Assembly (NCBI GenBank): GCA_904419525.1 | Contig: CAJFRT010000005.1 | Coordinates: 1-64,000, forward strand | Direction: 5' to 3' | Length of the DNA: 64,000 nucleotides | DNA from: Candidatus Gallimonas merdae | GTDB taxonomy: Bacteria; Bacillota; Clostridia; Christensenellales; Borkfalkiaceae | In this document: in pieces, positions 55,369-64,000 of the stretch | Numbering within the stretch: position 1 is the first letter of the stretch | Layout of the letters: the number at the start of each line of letters is the position of its first letter | Program-made: the position numbers and the translations under genes | Notes under the pieces: generated by a model | Told to the model about the DNA's origin: nothing | Database searches by the model: none | The model's input: only the letters and a program-made list of their open reading frames with translations

Positions 55369-58300
55369 ATGGTCTACAGAGTCTATGTGGAGAAGAAGGA
55401 GGGCTTCGACAACGAAGCGCGCGCGCTCCTTTCGGACGTGCGGGAGCTGCTCGGCATTTCCGGCGTCACGCGGATCCGTCTTCTCAACCGCTACGACGCG
55501 GAAGAGATCGAGGAATCGCTCTTCCTGCAGTGCGTGCACACCGTATTTTCCGAACCGCAGATGGACACGGCGTCAGAAGGCGTCGACCTTTCGGGTGCGC
55601 GCGTATTTGCCGTGGAGTACCTTCCCGGGCAGTTCGATCAGCGCGCGGACTCTGCGGCGCAGTGCATTCAGCTCATCTCCATGAAGCCGCGCCCCCTGAT
55701 CCGCACGGCAAAGGTGTATGCGGTCTACGGCGCCGTCACGGAGGACGAGCTGGAAGCCGTCAAAAAATACGTCATTAACCCCGTGGAGAGCCGCGAGGCC
55801 TCCCTTGCCATTCCCGAAACGCTCAGGATCGCACATCCCGTGCCCTCCGAGGTACCCACGCTCACCGGGTTTTTGCAGCTCGACGAAGGGGGACTCGCCG
55901 AGTTCGTCAGACAGTATGACCTCGCCATGGACGCGGACGACGTTGCGTTCTGTCAGTCCTATTTCCGCAAGGAGGGGCGCGATCCCACGCTCACCGAGAT
56001 CCGCATGATCGACACCTACTGGTCCGATCACTGCCGTCACACGACCTTTCTGACGACGATCGATTCGGTGACCTTTGAGGACGAGCTGCTGCAAAAGGCC
56101 TACGAAGATTATCTTGCCGCCCGCGAAGAGATCGGGCGCACCAAGCCCGTCAATCTGATGGACGTCGGCACCATTGCCGCAAAACTTCTGAAAAAGCGCG
56201 GCATGCTGGAAAAGCTCGACGAATCGGAGGAGATCAACGCCTGCACCGTCAAGATCAAGGTGAATGTGGACGGCGAGGCGCAGGACTGGCTGCTCCTGTT
56301 CAAGAACGAAACGCACAATCACCCCACGGAGATCGAGCCGTTCGGCGGCGCCGCGACCTGCATCGGCGGCGCGATCCGCGACCCGCTTTCGGGCAGAAGC
56401 TATGTCTATGCCGCGATGCGCGTGACGGGCGCGGGCGATCCGCTCGTTCCCGTCAGGGACACCATGAAGGGGAAGCTCCCGCAGCGCAAGATCGTCACGA
56501 CTGCCGCGGCGGGATATTCCTCCTACGGCAACCAGATCGGGCTCGCAACGGGTCAGGTCGACGAACTGTATCACCCCGGATATGTCGCGAAGCGGCTGGA
56601 GATCGGCGCGGTCATCGCCGCGACGCCCGCTGAAAACGTCAGAAGGGAAGTTCCCGCTCCCGGCGATAAGGTCATTCTTCTCGGCGGCAGAACGGGGCGG
56701 GACGGCTGCGGCGGCGCGACGGGTTCTTCCAAGTCGCATACGCTCGAATCGCTCACCCACTGCGGCGCGGAAGTCCAGAAGGGCAACGCGCCCGAAGAGC
56801 GCAAGCTGCAGAGGCTGTTCCGCAACAAGGAGGCTATGCTGCTCATCAAGCGCTGCAACGACTTCGGCGCGGGCGGCGTGTCCGTTGCGATCGGCGAACT
56901 TGCGGACGGGCTGGATATCGACCTGAACGCCGTTCCCAAAAAATACGACGGCCTTGACGGCACCGAACTTGCCATCTCCGAATCGCAGGAGCGCATGGCG
57001 GTCGTCGTCGAAGCGGACAAGACGGAAGAATTCATTGCGCTTGCCGAAAAGGAAAATCTGGAGGCGACCGTCGTCGCAACGGTCACGCAGCAGCCCCGCC
57101 TCGTCATGCGCTGGAACGGCAGGACGATCGTGGACGTCTCGCGCGAGTTCCTCAACTCCAACGGCGCGGAAAAGCATATCAGCGTTGCGCCTGCAAAGTG
57201 CGGCGAATGGCAGCGCGCGGTCGGCGGCACGTTCGCGGAAAATTACAGCCGTCTTGCCGGAGACCTCAACGTCTGCTCCAAGCGCGGCCTTTCCGAGCGG
57301 TTCGATTCGACGATCGGCGCAGGGACGGTGCTCATGCCGTTCGGCGGGCGGTATCAGCTCACGCCGCCGCAGGCGATGGCGCACCTTGTTTCGGTGGAAA
57401 AGGGGCACACGGACACCGTGTCCTATATGGCGTGGGGCGGAAATCCCTACGTCACCGAAAAGAGTCCCTATCACGGCGCATATCTCGCCGTGATCGAGAG
57501 CGTGGCAAAGCTCGTCGCGTCCGGCGCGTCGACGGAGGATACCTATCTCTCCTTCCAGGAATACTTCCTCAAACCCGGCCGCGATCCTGTCCGCTGGGGA
57601 CAGCCTCTCGCGGCGCTCCTGGGCGCGTTTGAGGCACAGAAAAATCTCGGGATCGCGGCGATCGGCGGCAAGGATTCCATGAGCGGTACGTTCGAGCACA
57701 TCGACGTCCCGCCCACGCTCGTCTCCTTTGCCGTGACGACGGGACGGACGTCGGAAGTCGTGTCGCCCGAGTTCAAGGCGGCGGGGCATAAGGTCGTGCT
57801 GCTTGCGCCCGAGTACGACGCGGCGGGGCTTCCCGTCACGGCGTCCCTGCAGAGCGTGTTCGCCAAAGTGACGTCGCTTCTTCGTTCGGGCAGGGCGGTT
57901 TCCGCATGGACGCCCGGCTACGGCGGCGTGGCGGAAGGCATCATGAAGATGTGCTTCGGCAACATGATCGGATTCAAGTATGCGGAGAACGTTGCGCCCG
58001 CCGACATCTTCGGCTATCGTTACGGCGCGTTCATTCTGGAACTTTCCGAGGACATCCCCGTCGGCACGCCGCTCGGCGAGACGTCGGCCGTCGGCGCGAT
58101 CTCCATGGGCAGCGAGCGCCTCTTCCTCTCCGATCTGCTCAAGATCTACGAGGATAAGCTCGAACCCGTATATTCGTGCAACATTCCCGCGCCTGCGGAC
58201 AGCGTGCGCAACTTCACCTTCCGTACGCGCAGCGGCCTGGCGAGCGAGGTGAAATTTGCCCGTCCGAAAGTGCTCATTCCCGTGTTCCCGGGGACCAACT

Positions 58301-59058
58301 GCGAGTACGACACGGCCAAGGCGTTCGCCGATGCGGGCGCGGATCCGGAGATCTACGTCATCCGCAACCGGACGGCAGAGGAAGTCGCCCGCTCGGCGGA
58401 GGAGTTCGCCGGCAAGATGGCGGGCGCGCAGATCGTCTTCATTCCGGGCGGATTTTCGGGCGGCGACGAGCCGGACGGCTCCGGAAAGTTCATCACGGCG
58501 TTCTTCCGCGGCGAGCGCGTCAGGGAGCAGGTCGCGCGGCTTCTGGACGAAAGACAGGGGCTGATGGGCGGCATCTGCAACGGATTCCAGGCGCTCATCA
58601 AGCTCGGGCTTGTGCCCTACGGCAGGATCATCGACACCGACGAGACCTGCCCGACGCTCACCTATAACAACATCGCGCGCCACCAGTCGCGCATCGTGCG
58701 CGTGCGCGTGGCAAGCGTGCAGTCGCCCTGGCTGTCCCTTGTGGAGGCGGGAGACGTGTTCTCCGTGCCCGTTTCGCACGGCGAGGGCAAGTTCGTGGCA
58801 AGCCCCGCGCTCATTGAAATGCTCGCGGAAAACGGCCAGATCATGACGCAGTACGTCGACCTGTCCGGCAATGCGACCATGGACGTGCACTTCAATCCCA
58901 ACGGCAGCGCAGCCGCGATCGAGGGGATCCTCTCGCCCGACGGCAGAGTGTTCGGCAAGATGGGGCATTCCGAGCGTAAGGGCGCGGGCCTGTATCAAAA
59001 CGTCCCCGGCGAATACGACATGAAGCTGTTTGAAAGCGCCGTAAAATACTATCGCTGA
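55369..59058 (+). CDS. purL: phosphoribosylformylglycinamidine synthase, single-chain with glutaminase domain
   Basis: ETHNHPTEIEPFGGAATCIGGAIRD; C-terminal GATase FPGTNCEYDTAKAF..GGICNGFQALIKLGL. Confidence 0.95.
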   Translation: MVYRVYVEKKEGFDNEARALLSDVRELLGISGVTRIRLLNRYDAEEIEESLFLQCVHTVFSEPQMDTASEGVDLSGARVFAVEYLPGQFDQRADSAAQCIQLISMKPRPLIRTAKVYAVYGAVTEDELEAVKKYVINPVESREASLAIPETLRIAHPVPSEVPTLTGFLQLDEGGLAEFVRQYDLAMDADDVAFCQSYFRKEGRDPTLTEIRMIDTYWSDHCRHTTFLTTIDSVTFEDELLQKAYEDYLAAREEIGRTKPVNLMDVGTIAAKLLKKRGMLEKLDESEEINACTVKIKVNVDGEAQDWLLLFKNETHNHPTEIEPFGGAATCIGGAIRDPLSGRSYVYAAMRVTGAGDPLVPVRDTMKGKLPQRKIVTTAAAGYSSYGNQIGLATGQVDELYHPGYVAKRLEIGAVIAATPAENVRREVPAPGDKVILLGGRTGRDGCGGATGSSKSHTLESLTHCGAEVQKGNAPEERKLQRLFRNKEAMLLIKRCNDFGAGGVSVAIGELADGLDIDLNAVPKKYDGLDGTELAISESQERMAVVVEADKTEEFIALAEKENLEATVVATVTQQPRLVMRWNGRTIVDVSREFLNSNGAEKHISVAPAKCGEWQRAVGGTFAENYSRLAGDLNVCSKRGLSERFDSTIGAGTVLMPFGGRYQLTPPQAMAHLVSVEKGHTDTVSYMAWGGNPYVTEKSPYHGAYLAVIESVAKLVASGASTEDTYLSFQEYFLKPGRDPVRWGQPLAALLGAFEAQKNLGIAAIGGKDSMSGTFEHIDVPPTLVSFAVTTGRTSEVVSPEFKAAGHKVVLLAPEYDAAGLPVTASLQSVFAKVTSLLRSGRAVSAWTPGYGGVAEGIMKMCFGNMIGFKYAENVAPADIFGYRYGAFILELSEDIPVGTPLGETSAVGAISMGSERLFLSDLLKIYEDKLEPVYSCNIPAPADSVRNFTFRTRSGLASEVKFARPKVLIPVFPGTNCEYDTAKAFADAGADPEIYVIRNRTAEEVARSAEEFAGKMAGAQIVFIPGGFSGGDEPDGSGKFITAFFRGERVREQVARLLDERQGLMGGICNGFQALIKLGLVPYGRIIDTDETCPTLTYNNIARHQSRIVRVRVASVQSPWLSLVEAGDVFSVPVSHGEGKFVASPALIEMLAENGQIMTQYVDLSGNATMDVHFNPNGSAAAIEGILSPDGRVFGKMGHSERKGAGLYQNVPGEYDMKLFESAVKYYR

Positions 59059-59225
59059 CTTTCAGCGGAAAGCGTCGGGAAAAGCCGCGGGCGTGCCCGC
59101 GGCCGACCGCATGTCACGGTTTGTGCGGGCGCACGGCAGCATGGAAGCGTCCGCGCATACGCCCTGCATCACAGGCTGCCCGGAAAGGATAACAAAGTCG
59201 GAATTCAGAAGATACGGAGATAAAA

Positions 59226-60890
59226 ATGTTGACGGATATTGAGATAGCACAGAGCACAAAGTTGAAACCGATCCTTGACGTGGCAAAGAGCGTCGGCCTG
59301 AGCGGGGACGACGTCGAATGTTACGGAAAATACAAGGCGAAGATCGATCTCTCCGTCATGTCGCGGGGCGGGAAAGAGGGGAAGCTCATTCTTGTCACGG
59401 CGATCACGCCTACGCCCGCAGGCGAGGGAAAGACGACCACGACGATCGGGCTTGCCGACGGTATGCGCCGCATCGGCAAAAACGTCGTCGTTGCGCTCCG
59501 CGAGCCCTCCCTCGGCCCCGTTTTCGGCGTCAAAGGGGGCGCGGCGGGCGGCGGCTATGCGCAGGTCGTTCCGATGGAGGATATCAACCTGCATTTCACG
59601 GGCGACGCGCACGCCGTCGGCGCGGCGAACAACCTTCTTGCCGCCATGCTGGACAATCATATCTTTCAGGGGAATGCGCTCGGCATCGACAAGGAGCGCA
59701 TCACCTGGAAACGGTGCGTCGATATGAACGACAGACAGCTGCGCTATCTCGAAGACGGCCTCGGCGGCGGGAAGAACGGCGTCCCGAGGAAGGACGGATT
59801 CGAGATCACCGTCGCAAGCGAAGTAATGGCGATCCTGTGCCTTGCCACCTCGCTGTCCGATCTCAAGGAACGGCTCGGGCGGATCGTGGTAGGCTATACG
59901 TATGAAGGAAAGCCCGTCACTGCGGGCGACCTGAAGGCCGCGGGCGCGATGTGCGCGCTGCTCAAAGACGCGCTCAAACCCAATCTCGTGCAGACGCTCG
60001 AGGGAACGCCTGCCATCGTGCACGGCGGCCCGTTCGCCAACATCGCCCACGGGTGCAATTCCATTGTGGCGACGCGCACGGCGCTCGCGCTCGGCGATTA
60101 CGTCGTCACGGAGGCGGGTTTCGGCGCCGATCTCGGTGCGGAAAAATTCCTCGATATCAAGTGCCGCTTTGCAGGGCTGAACCCGTCCGCATGCGTGGTG
60201 GTCGCCACCGTGCGCGCGCTCAAGATGCACGGCGGCGTCGCAAAGGCAGATCTCGCCCGGGAGAACCTTTCCGCATTGGAAGCGGGCCTGCCCAATCTTC
60301 TGCGCCACGTGCGCAACATGCGCGAAGTGTATGGCCTGCCGACGGTGGTCGCACTCAACCGTTTCCCGACGGACACCGATGCGGAAATTGCGCTCGTCAT
60401 GAAGGAGTGTGAAAAGCTCGGCGTGCAGACGGTGCTCTCCACGGTCTGGGCGGACGGCGGCAGAGGGGGCGAAGAGCTTGCGCGCGCGGTCGTCGGCCTC
60501 TGCGATCAGAAGAGCGAATTCCGCTTCTGCTACGATGAAAAACTCCCCATCAAGAGCAAGATCGCCGCGATCGTCAAAAAGGTATACGGAGGGGACGGCG
60601 TGGAATATACCCCGGAGGCCGAGGCGGAGATCTCTCGTCTGGAAGGTCTCGGATTCGGCAGGACGCCCGTCTGCATGGCCAAGACGCAGTATTCCTTCTC
60701 GGACGACGCCAAAAAACTGGGCGCCCCCGAACATTTCACCGTCACGGTGCGCGGCGTCAAGATCTCTGCCGGCGCGGGATTTGTCGTTGCGTTCACGGGC
60801 AACATTCTCACCATGCCGGGCCTTCCGCCCGTTCCGGCCGCGGAAAAGATCGATGTGGACGAAAACGGCGTCATTACGGGCCTGTTCTGA
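59226..60890 (+). CDS. fhs: formate-tetrahydrofolate ligase
   Basis: [56 protein letters not shown]. Confidence 0.98.
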   Translation: MLTDIEIAQSTKLKPILDVAKSVGLSGDDVECYGKYKAKIDLSVMSRGGKEGKLILVTAITPTPAGEGKTTTTIGLADGMRRIGKNVVVALREPSLGPVFGVKGGAAGGGYAQVVPMEDINLHFTGDAHAVGAANNLLAAMLDNHIFQGNALGIDKERITWKRCVDMNDRQLRYLEDGLGGGKNGVPRKDGFEITVASEVMAILCLATSLSDLKERLGRIVVGYTYEGKPVTAGDLKAAGAMCALLKDALKPNLVQTLEGTPAIVHGGPFANIAHGCNSIVATRTALALGDYVVTEAGFGADLGAEKFLDIKCRFAGLNPSACVVVATVRALKMHGGVAKADLARENLSALEAGLPNLLRHVRNMREVYGLPTVVALNRFPTDTDAEIALVMKECEKLGVQTVLSTVWADGGRGGEELARAVVGLCDQKSEFRFCYDEKLPIKSKIAAIVKKVYGGDGVEYTPEAEAEISRLEGLGFGRTPVCMAKTQYSFSDDAKKLGAPEHFTVTVRGVKISAGAGFVVAFTGNILTMPGLPPVPAAEKIDVDENGVITGLF

Positions 60891-61882
60891 TGGATATTTC
60901 CCTGCTTCGCGATGCGGTGCCGCCCCTTCTGGAGTGGTTCCGCGTCAGCAAACGTGACCTCCCGTGGCGCAGGAACCGCATACCGTATACCGCGCTCGTT
61001 GCTGAGCTGATGCTCCAGCAGACGCGCGTGGAGGCGGTGAAAGACCGCTTCGTGCAGTTCCTTGCGGCGTTTCCCACGCCCGAAGCGCTCGCTTCGGCAG
61101 ACGAAGAGGAAGTGCTGAAACTGTGGGAGGGCCTTGGATACTATTCGCGCGCCCGCAATCTGCACAGGGCGGCAAAGGTGATCGCGGAAAAGGGATTCCC
61201 GGCGACGTTTGAGGAAATGCGCGCCCTTCCGGGCGTGGGGGACTACACTGCCGGGGCCGTGTGTTCCATCGCCTTAGGGCTTCCCGTGCCCGCAGTGGAC
61301 GGGAACGTGCTGCGCATTCTGAGCCGCCTGTATGCCGACGGCTCCAACATCGACGACCCGTCCACCAAAGCCGGGTACGCCGCGCTTTTAAGGGAAGTGT
61401 ATCCGCCTGAGACGGCGGACTTCTGCGAGGCGCTCATGGAGCTGGGCGCCATCGTCTGCGTCCCCAACGGAGCGCCGATGTGCGGGGCATGTCCGTGGTC
61501 GGGGCTCTGCCGCGCGCATCTCGCGGGCAGGGAGGAGGCCTTCCCCGTCCGTGCCGAAAAGCGGGCAAGGCGCACGGTCGATGCAACGGTGTGCGTGCTC
61601 CGCTGCGGCGGACGGTACGCCCTGGAAAAGCGGCCTGCCAAAGGGCTCCTTGCGGGGCTGTGGCAGTTCCCTTTCTTTGAGGGCGACGTCCCCGACTTCG
61701 GGCCCGTTCTCAAAGAAAAGCGCGCCAAGCACATTTTCACGCACGTGGAGTGGCGCATGACGGGCCGGCTCATTGAGACGGAGCGGGAACTTGCTCCCTA
61801 TATCTGGGTCGGGGCAGAGGAGCTGCGGGAAAAGTACGCCGTTCCCTCCGCTTTCCGTGCATTTATGGAATGGGTGAAATAA
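60890..61882 (+). CDS. mutY: A/G-specific adenine glycosylase
   Basis: LMLQQTRVEAV, LPGVGDYTAGAV, four-Cys FeS loop, C-terminal NUDIX-like domain. Confidence 0.93.
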   Translation: MDISLLRDAVPPLLEWFRVSKRDLPWRRNRIPYTALVAELMLQQTRVEAVKDRFVQFLAAFPTPEALASADEEEVLKLWEGLGYYSRARNLHRAAKVIAEKGFPATFEEMRALPGVGDYTAGAVCSIALGLPVPAVDGNVLRILSRLYADGSNIDDPSTKAGYAALLREVYPPETADFCEALMELGAIVCVPNGAPMCGACPWSGLCRAHLAGREEAFPVRAEKRARRTVDATVCVLRCGGRYALEKRPAKGLLAGLWQFPFFEGDVPDFGPVLKEKRAKHIFTHVEWRMTGRLIETERELAPYIWVGAEELREKYAVPSAFRAFMEWVK

Positions 61883-61996
61883 AAGATCTGCCTTGCGGGG
61901 CGGATCTTTTGTATTGCGGGGAGGGACGATGACATCGCAGCCTTCGGGGAATCGTCGGGATCCGTAAGGAATCGCATAAAAAAAACGGGCAGAGGG

Positions 61997-62025
61997 TTTA
62001 CTTTGCGGGCGGAATGTGCTATAAT
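61997..62025 (+). promoter_or_regulatory. ruvX promoter
   Basis: TTTACT-17-TATAAT, 6 nt before ATG. Confidence 0.7.
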
Positions 62026-62031
62026 CGGGAT

Positions 62032-62469
62032 ATGACAGAACAGATCGTCGCATTTGATGTGGGGGACAGGCGCGTGGGCGTTGCCTTCAGCGATCCGTTC
62101 GGCGATTACGCCGTCCCCTCCGATACCTATTTCCGCACGGGGGATTTTGCCTCCGATATACAGGCGCTTGCCGGCATCGCGCGGGCGCGCGGCGTCACGA
62201 CGGTGGTGGTCGGACTTCCGCTCAATGAGGACGGCACCGAAAGCGTCCAGAGCGAAAAGACCCGCCGCTTTGCCGCTGCCCTCGGTCAGGAGGGCCTGCA
62301 TGTGATCCTGGAGGACGAGCGGTATACCACGCGCGCGGCACGCGCGGATCTTCTGGAGATGGGCGTCTCGCAGAAGAGGGACAAACGGAAAAAACAGGTG
62401 GACTCCATCGCCGCGGCGTATATTCTGGAGAGCTATCTTGCAAAAATCAGAAAAGGAGAAAGGACATGA
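62032..62469 (+). CDS. ruvX: Holliday junction resolvase-like RuvX (YqgF)
   Basis: AFDVGDRRVGVAFSDPFG, VGLPLNEDGTES, LEDERYTTRAA. Confidence 0.92.
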   Translation: MTEQIVAFDVGDRRVGVAFSDPFGDYAVPSDTYFRTGDFASDIQALAGIARARGVTTVVVGLPLNEDGTESVQSEKTRRFAAALGQEGLHVILEDERYTTRAARADLLEMGVSQKRDKRKKQVDSIAAAYILESYLAKIRKGERT

Positions 62470-62807
62470 AAGAGGTAGGCAACGATTACAGCGAAGACAA
62501 TATCGTCGAGATCGTGGACGAGGAGGGGAATTCCTTCCGCTTCGAGCACCTGATGACCTTTGAGTACAAGGGGGAGTGGTACTGCGCTCTCACCGAGATC
62601 AAGGAGGCCGTCGAGGAGACGGACGACGAGGACGAGACGGAGGAAGTTGCCATCTACCGCATCGAGGGCGACGAGGAAAACGAGACGCTCGTCCAGCTTG
62701 AGGACGACGAACTGGACGAAGTATTCGCCGAGTTCTGTGCGCAGTATGAGGATTTCGAGGACGCGGACGAAGCCGCGGAGCTCGACGGCGCCGGAGAGGA
62801 AGCGTAA
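62466..62807 (+). CDS. DUF1292 family protein (YrzB-like)
   Basis: DNIVEIVDEEGNSFRFEHLMTFEYKGEWYCAL; acidic C-terminus; downstream of ruvX as in many Firmicutes. Confidence 0.85.
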   Translation: MKEVGNDYSEDNIVEIVDEEGNSFRFEHLMTFEYKGEWYCALTEIKEAVEETDDEDETEEVAIYRIEGDEENETLVQLEDDELDEVFAEFCAQYEDFEDADEAAELDGAGEEA

Positions 62808-62869
62808 ACGTAAAAAGTTCGTGCGCTGCCGCGGCAAATGCCGCGGCGGCGCATTTGTTTTCCTTCGAC

Positions 62870-62909
62870 GCCGTGATCCCGGATATTTGCGGGATCACGG
62901 CGCTTTTTT
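62870..62909 (+). terminator. Rho-independent terminator
   Basis: GCCGTGATCCCG..CGGGATCACGGC-GC-TTTTTT. Confidence 0.8.
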
Positions 62910-62961
62910 CGGAATTATCCGGCGGCGCGATCGGAAATTTTCGGAATTTTTTTGAAACCTC

Positions 62962-63014
62962 TTGACAGAAAACGCAATATGTGTTATACTCTTATCGAGA
63001 TTAAATCTTGATAA
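62962..63014 (+). promoter_or_regulatory. promoter and Fur/PerR-type operator
   Basis: TTGACA-17-TATACT (62962-62990) followed by imperfect 23-bp palindrome TTATCGAGATTAAATCTTGATAA (62992-63014). Confidence 0.7.
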
Positions 63015-63025
63015 GGAGATCTCAG

Positions 63026-63436
63026 ATGGCGGGAGCGCCGCGCAATACAAGACAAAAACAGGCGGTTTACGATGCGCTTACCTGCCTCGACCATCCGACC
63101 GCAACGCAGGTATATGACTATGTACACGCGGAGTATCCCACGCTTTCCCGCGGGACGGTGTTCCGCGTGCTCGGCGGATTTGCGGCGGGCGGCCAGGTGC
63201 GCAAGGTGACGCTGGCGGACAGCGACGCCCGCTACGACCCCACGCTCGCGCCCCACGGACACGGCAGGTGCCGCGTCTGCGGAAAGGTCTTTGACGTCTT
63301 TTTGCCGGATTTCGATTCGATCGCAAGGGATGCCGTGTGCGGCGGGTTCCGCATCGACGGCTGCGAGGTGGAATTCACGGGCGTGTGCGATATGTGCAGT
63401 CAGAAAACGATGCGTGAAAACGCAAATGAAGAATAA
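63026..63436 (+). CDS. Fur-family regulator (PerR-like)
   Basis: [61 protein letters not shown]. Confidence 0.9.
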   Translation: MAGAPRNTRQKQAVYDALTCLDHPTATQVYDYVHAEYPTLSRGTVFRVLGGFAAGGQVRKVTLADSDARYDPTLAPHGHGRCRVCGKVFDVFLPDFDSIARDAVCGGFRIDGCEVEFTGVCDMCSQKTMRENANEE

Positions 63437-63446
63437 AAGGAGAAAC

Positions 63447-63989
63447 ATGATGAAGGAACTCAAGGGAACCAAGACACTGGAAAATCTGATGGCGGCATTC
63501 GCGGGCGAGAGCATGGCGACCAACAAGTACGCTTACTTTGCGTCCAAGGCAAAGAAGGACGGTTTCAATCAGATCGCAGCGATCTTTGAAGAGACGTCCG
63601 GGAACGAGCGCGAGCACGCAAAGATGTGGTATAAGCTCATCGCCGGCGGCATCGGCACGACGGCGGAAAATCTCGCCGCCGCGGCGCAGGGCGAAAACGA
63701 CGAATGGACGGATATGTATCCCACGTTCGCCAAAGTCGCGCGCGAAGAGGGGTTCGACGCGATCGCCAACATGTTTGAAAAGGTCGCCTCCGTGGAAAAA
63801 GAGCACGAGGCGCGCTATCGCAAGCTGCTGGCCAATGTGGAAGAGGGCAGGGTGTTCGTGAAGGACGGCGAAGTGTACTGGCAGTGCCTCAACTGCGGTG
63901 CGATCGTCAAGGCGAGCGAAGCGCCCGAAGTCTGCCCCGTCTGTGCGCATCCCCAGGCGTATTTCCAGGTCAAGCCGGAAAATTATTGA
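63447..63989 (+). CDS. rubrerythrin
   Basis: [29 protein letters not shown]-terminal rubredoxin CLNCG..CPVCAHP. Confidence 0.95.
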   Translation: MMKELKGTKTLENLMAAFAGESMATNKYAYFASKAKKDGFNQIAAIFEETSGNEREHAKMWYKLIAGGIGTTAENLAAAAQGENDEWTDMYPTFAKVAREEGFDAIANMFEKVASVEKEHEARYRKLLANVEEGRVFVKDGEVYWQCLNCGAIVKASEAPEVCPVCAHPQAYFQVKPENY

Positions 63990-64000
63990 TGAAAAAACGC

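Noticed and set aside
55573-58998. 1141-aa minus-strand ORF opposite purL
   Set aside because: Antisense shadow of purL codon structure.
59059-59225. ZTP (pfl) riboswitch upstream of fhs
   Set aside because: Gene context fits, but the conserved pfl-motif sequence is not visible; only a palindrome GCCGCGGGCGTGCCCGCGGC is present.

Overview
The window is a GC-rich chromosomal segment, probably from an uncultured or gut Clostridia-type Firmicute (inferred from gene content and order; no search was run). Left to right: (1) the right end of a prophage-like element (about 1-3207), ending in a 23-nt tRNA 3'-end fragment (probably tRNA-Gly) that looks like attR; (2) a metallophosphoesterase gene and a pyr operon (pyrR-B-C-F-K-[PH-like membrane protein]-D-E) behind a terminator/antiterminator leader; (3) an AT-richer island (about 10.86-14.8 kb) with a ~277-bp duplicated promoter/micro-ORF cassette, small lipoproteins, a truncated secreted-protein gene and a tandemly duplicated double-HTH regulator; (4) a Ca-type P-type ATPase, polysaccharide deacetylase, galM, grpE-dnaK-dnaJ, a lipoprotein and addB-addA; (5) LysR/aldo-keto reductase/cupin/carboxymuconolactone decarboxylase genes and a GH2 enzyme; (6) a two-component system with a small alarmone synthetase-like gene and two paralogous 2-TM proteins, where two promoters carry 11-bp-phased PhoP-box-like repeats; (7) ADH, NUDIX, dGTPase, ZIP transporter and SDR; (8) a long purine operon using a separate PurO-type IMP cyclohydrolase and stand-alone AICAR transformylase, then fhs, mutY, ruvX, DUF1292, a Fur/PerR-type regulator and rubrerythrin. 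The best candidates for something undescribed are the phased-repeat alarmone locus (37.7-42.2 kb), the purE leader with a possible leaderless leader peptide, the duplicated cassette with a conserved MGI micro-ORF, and the paralogous regulators that diverge mainly in their HTH segments. Many ORFs in the supplied track are shadow frames of real genes.
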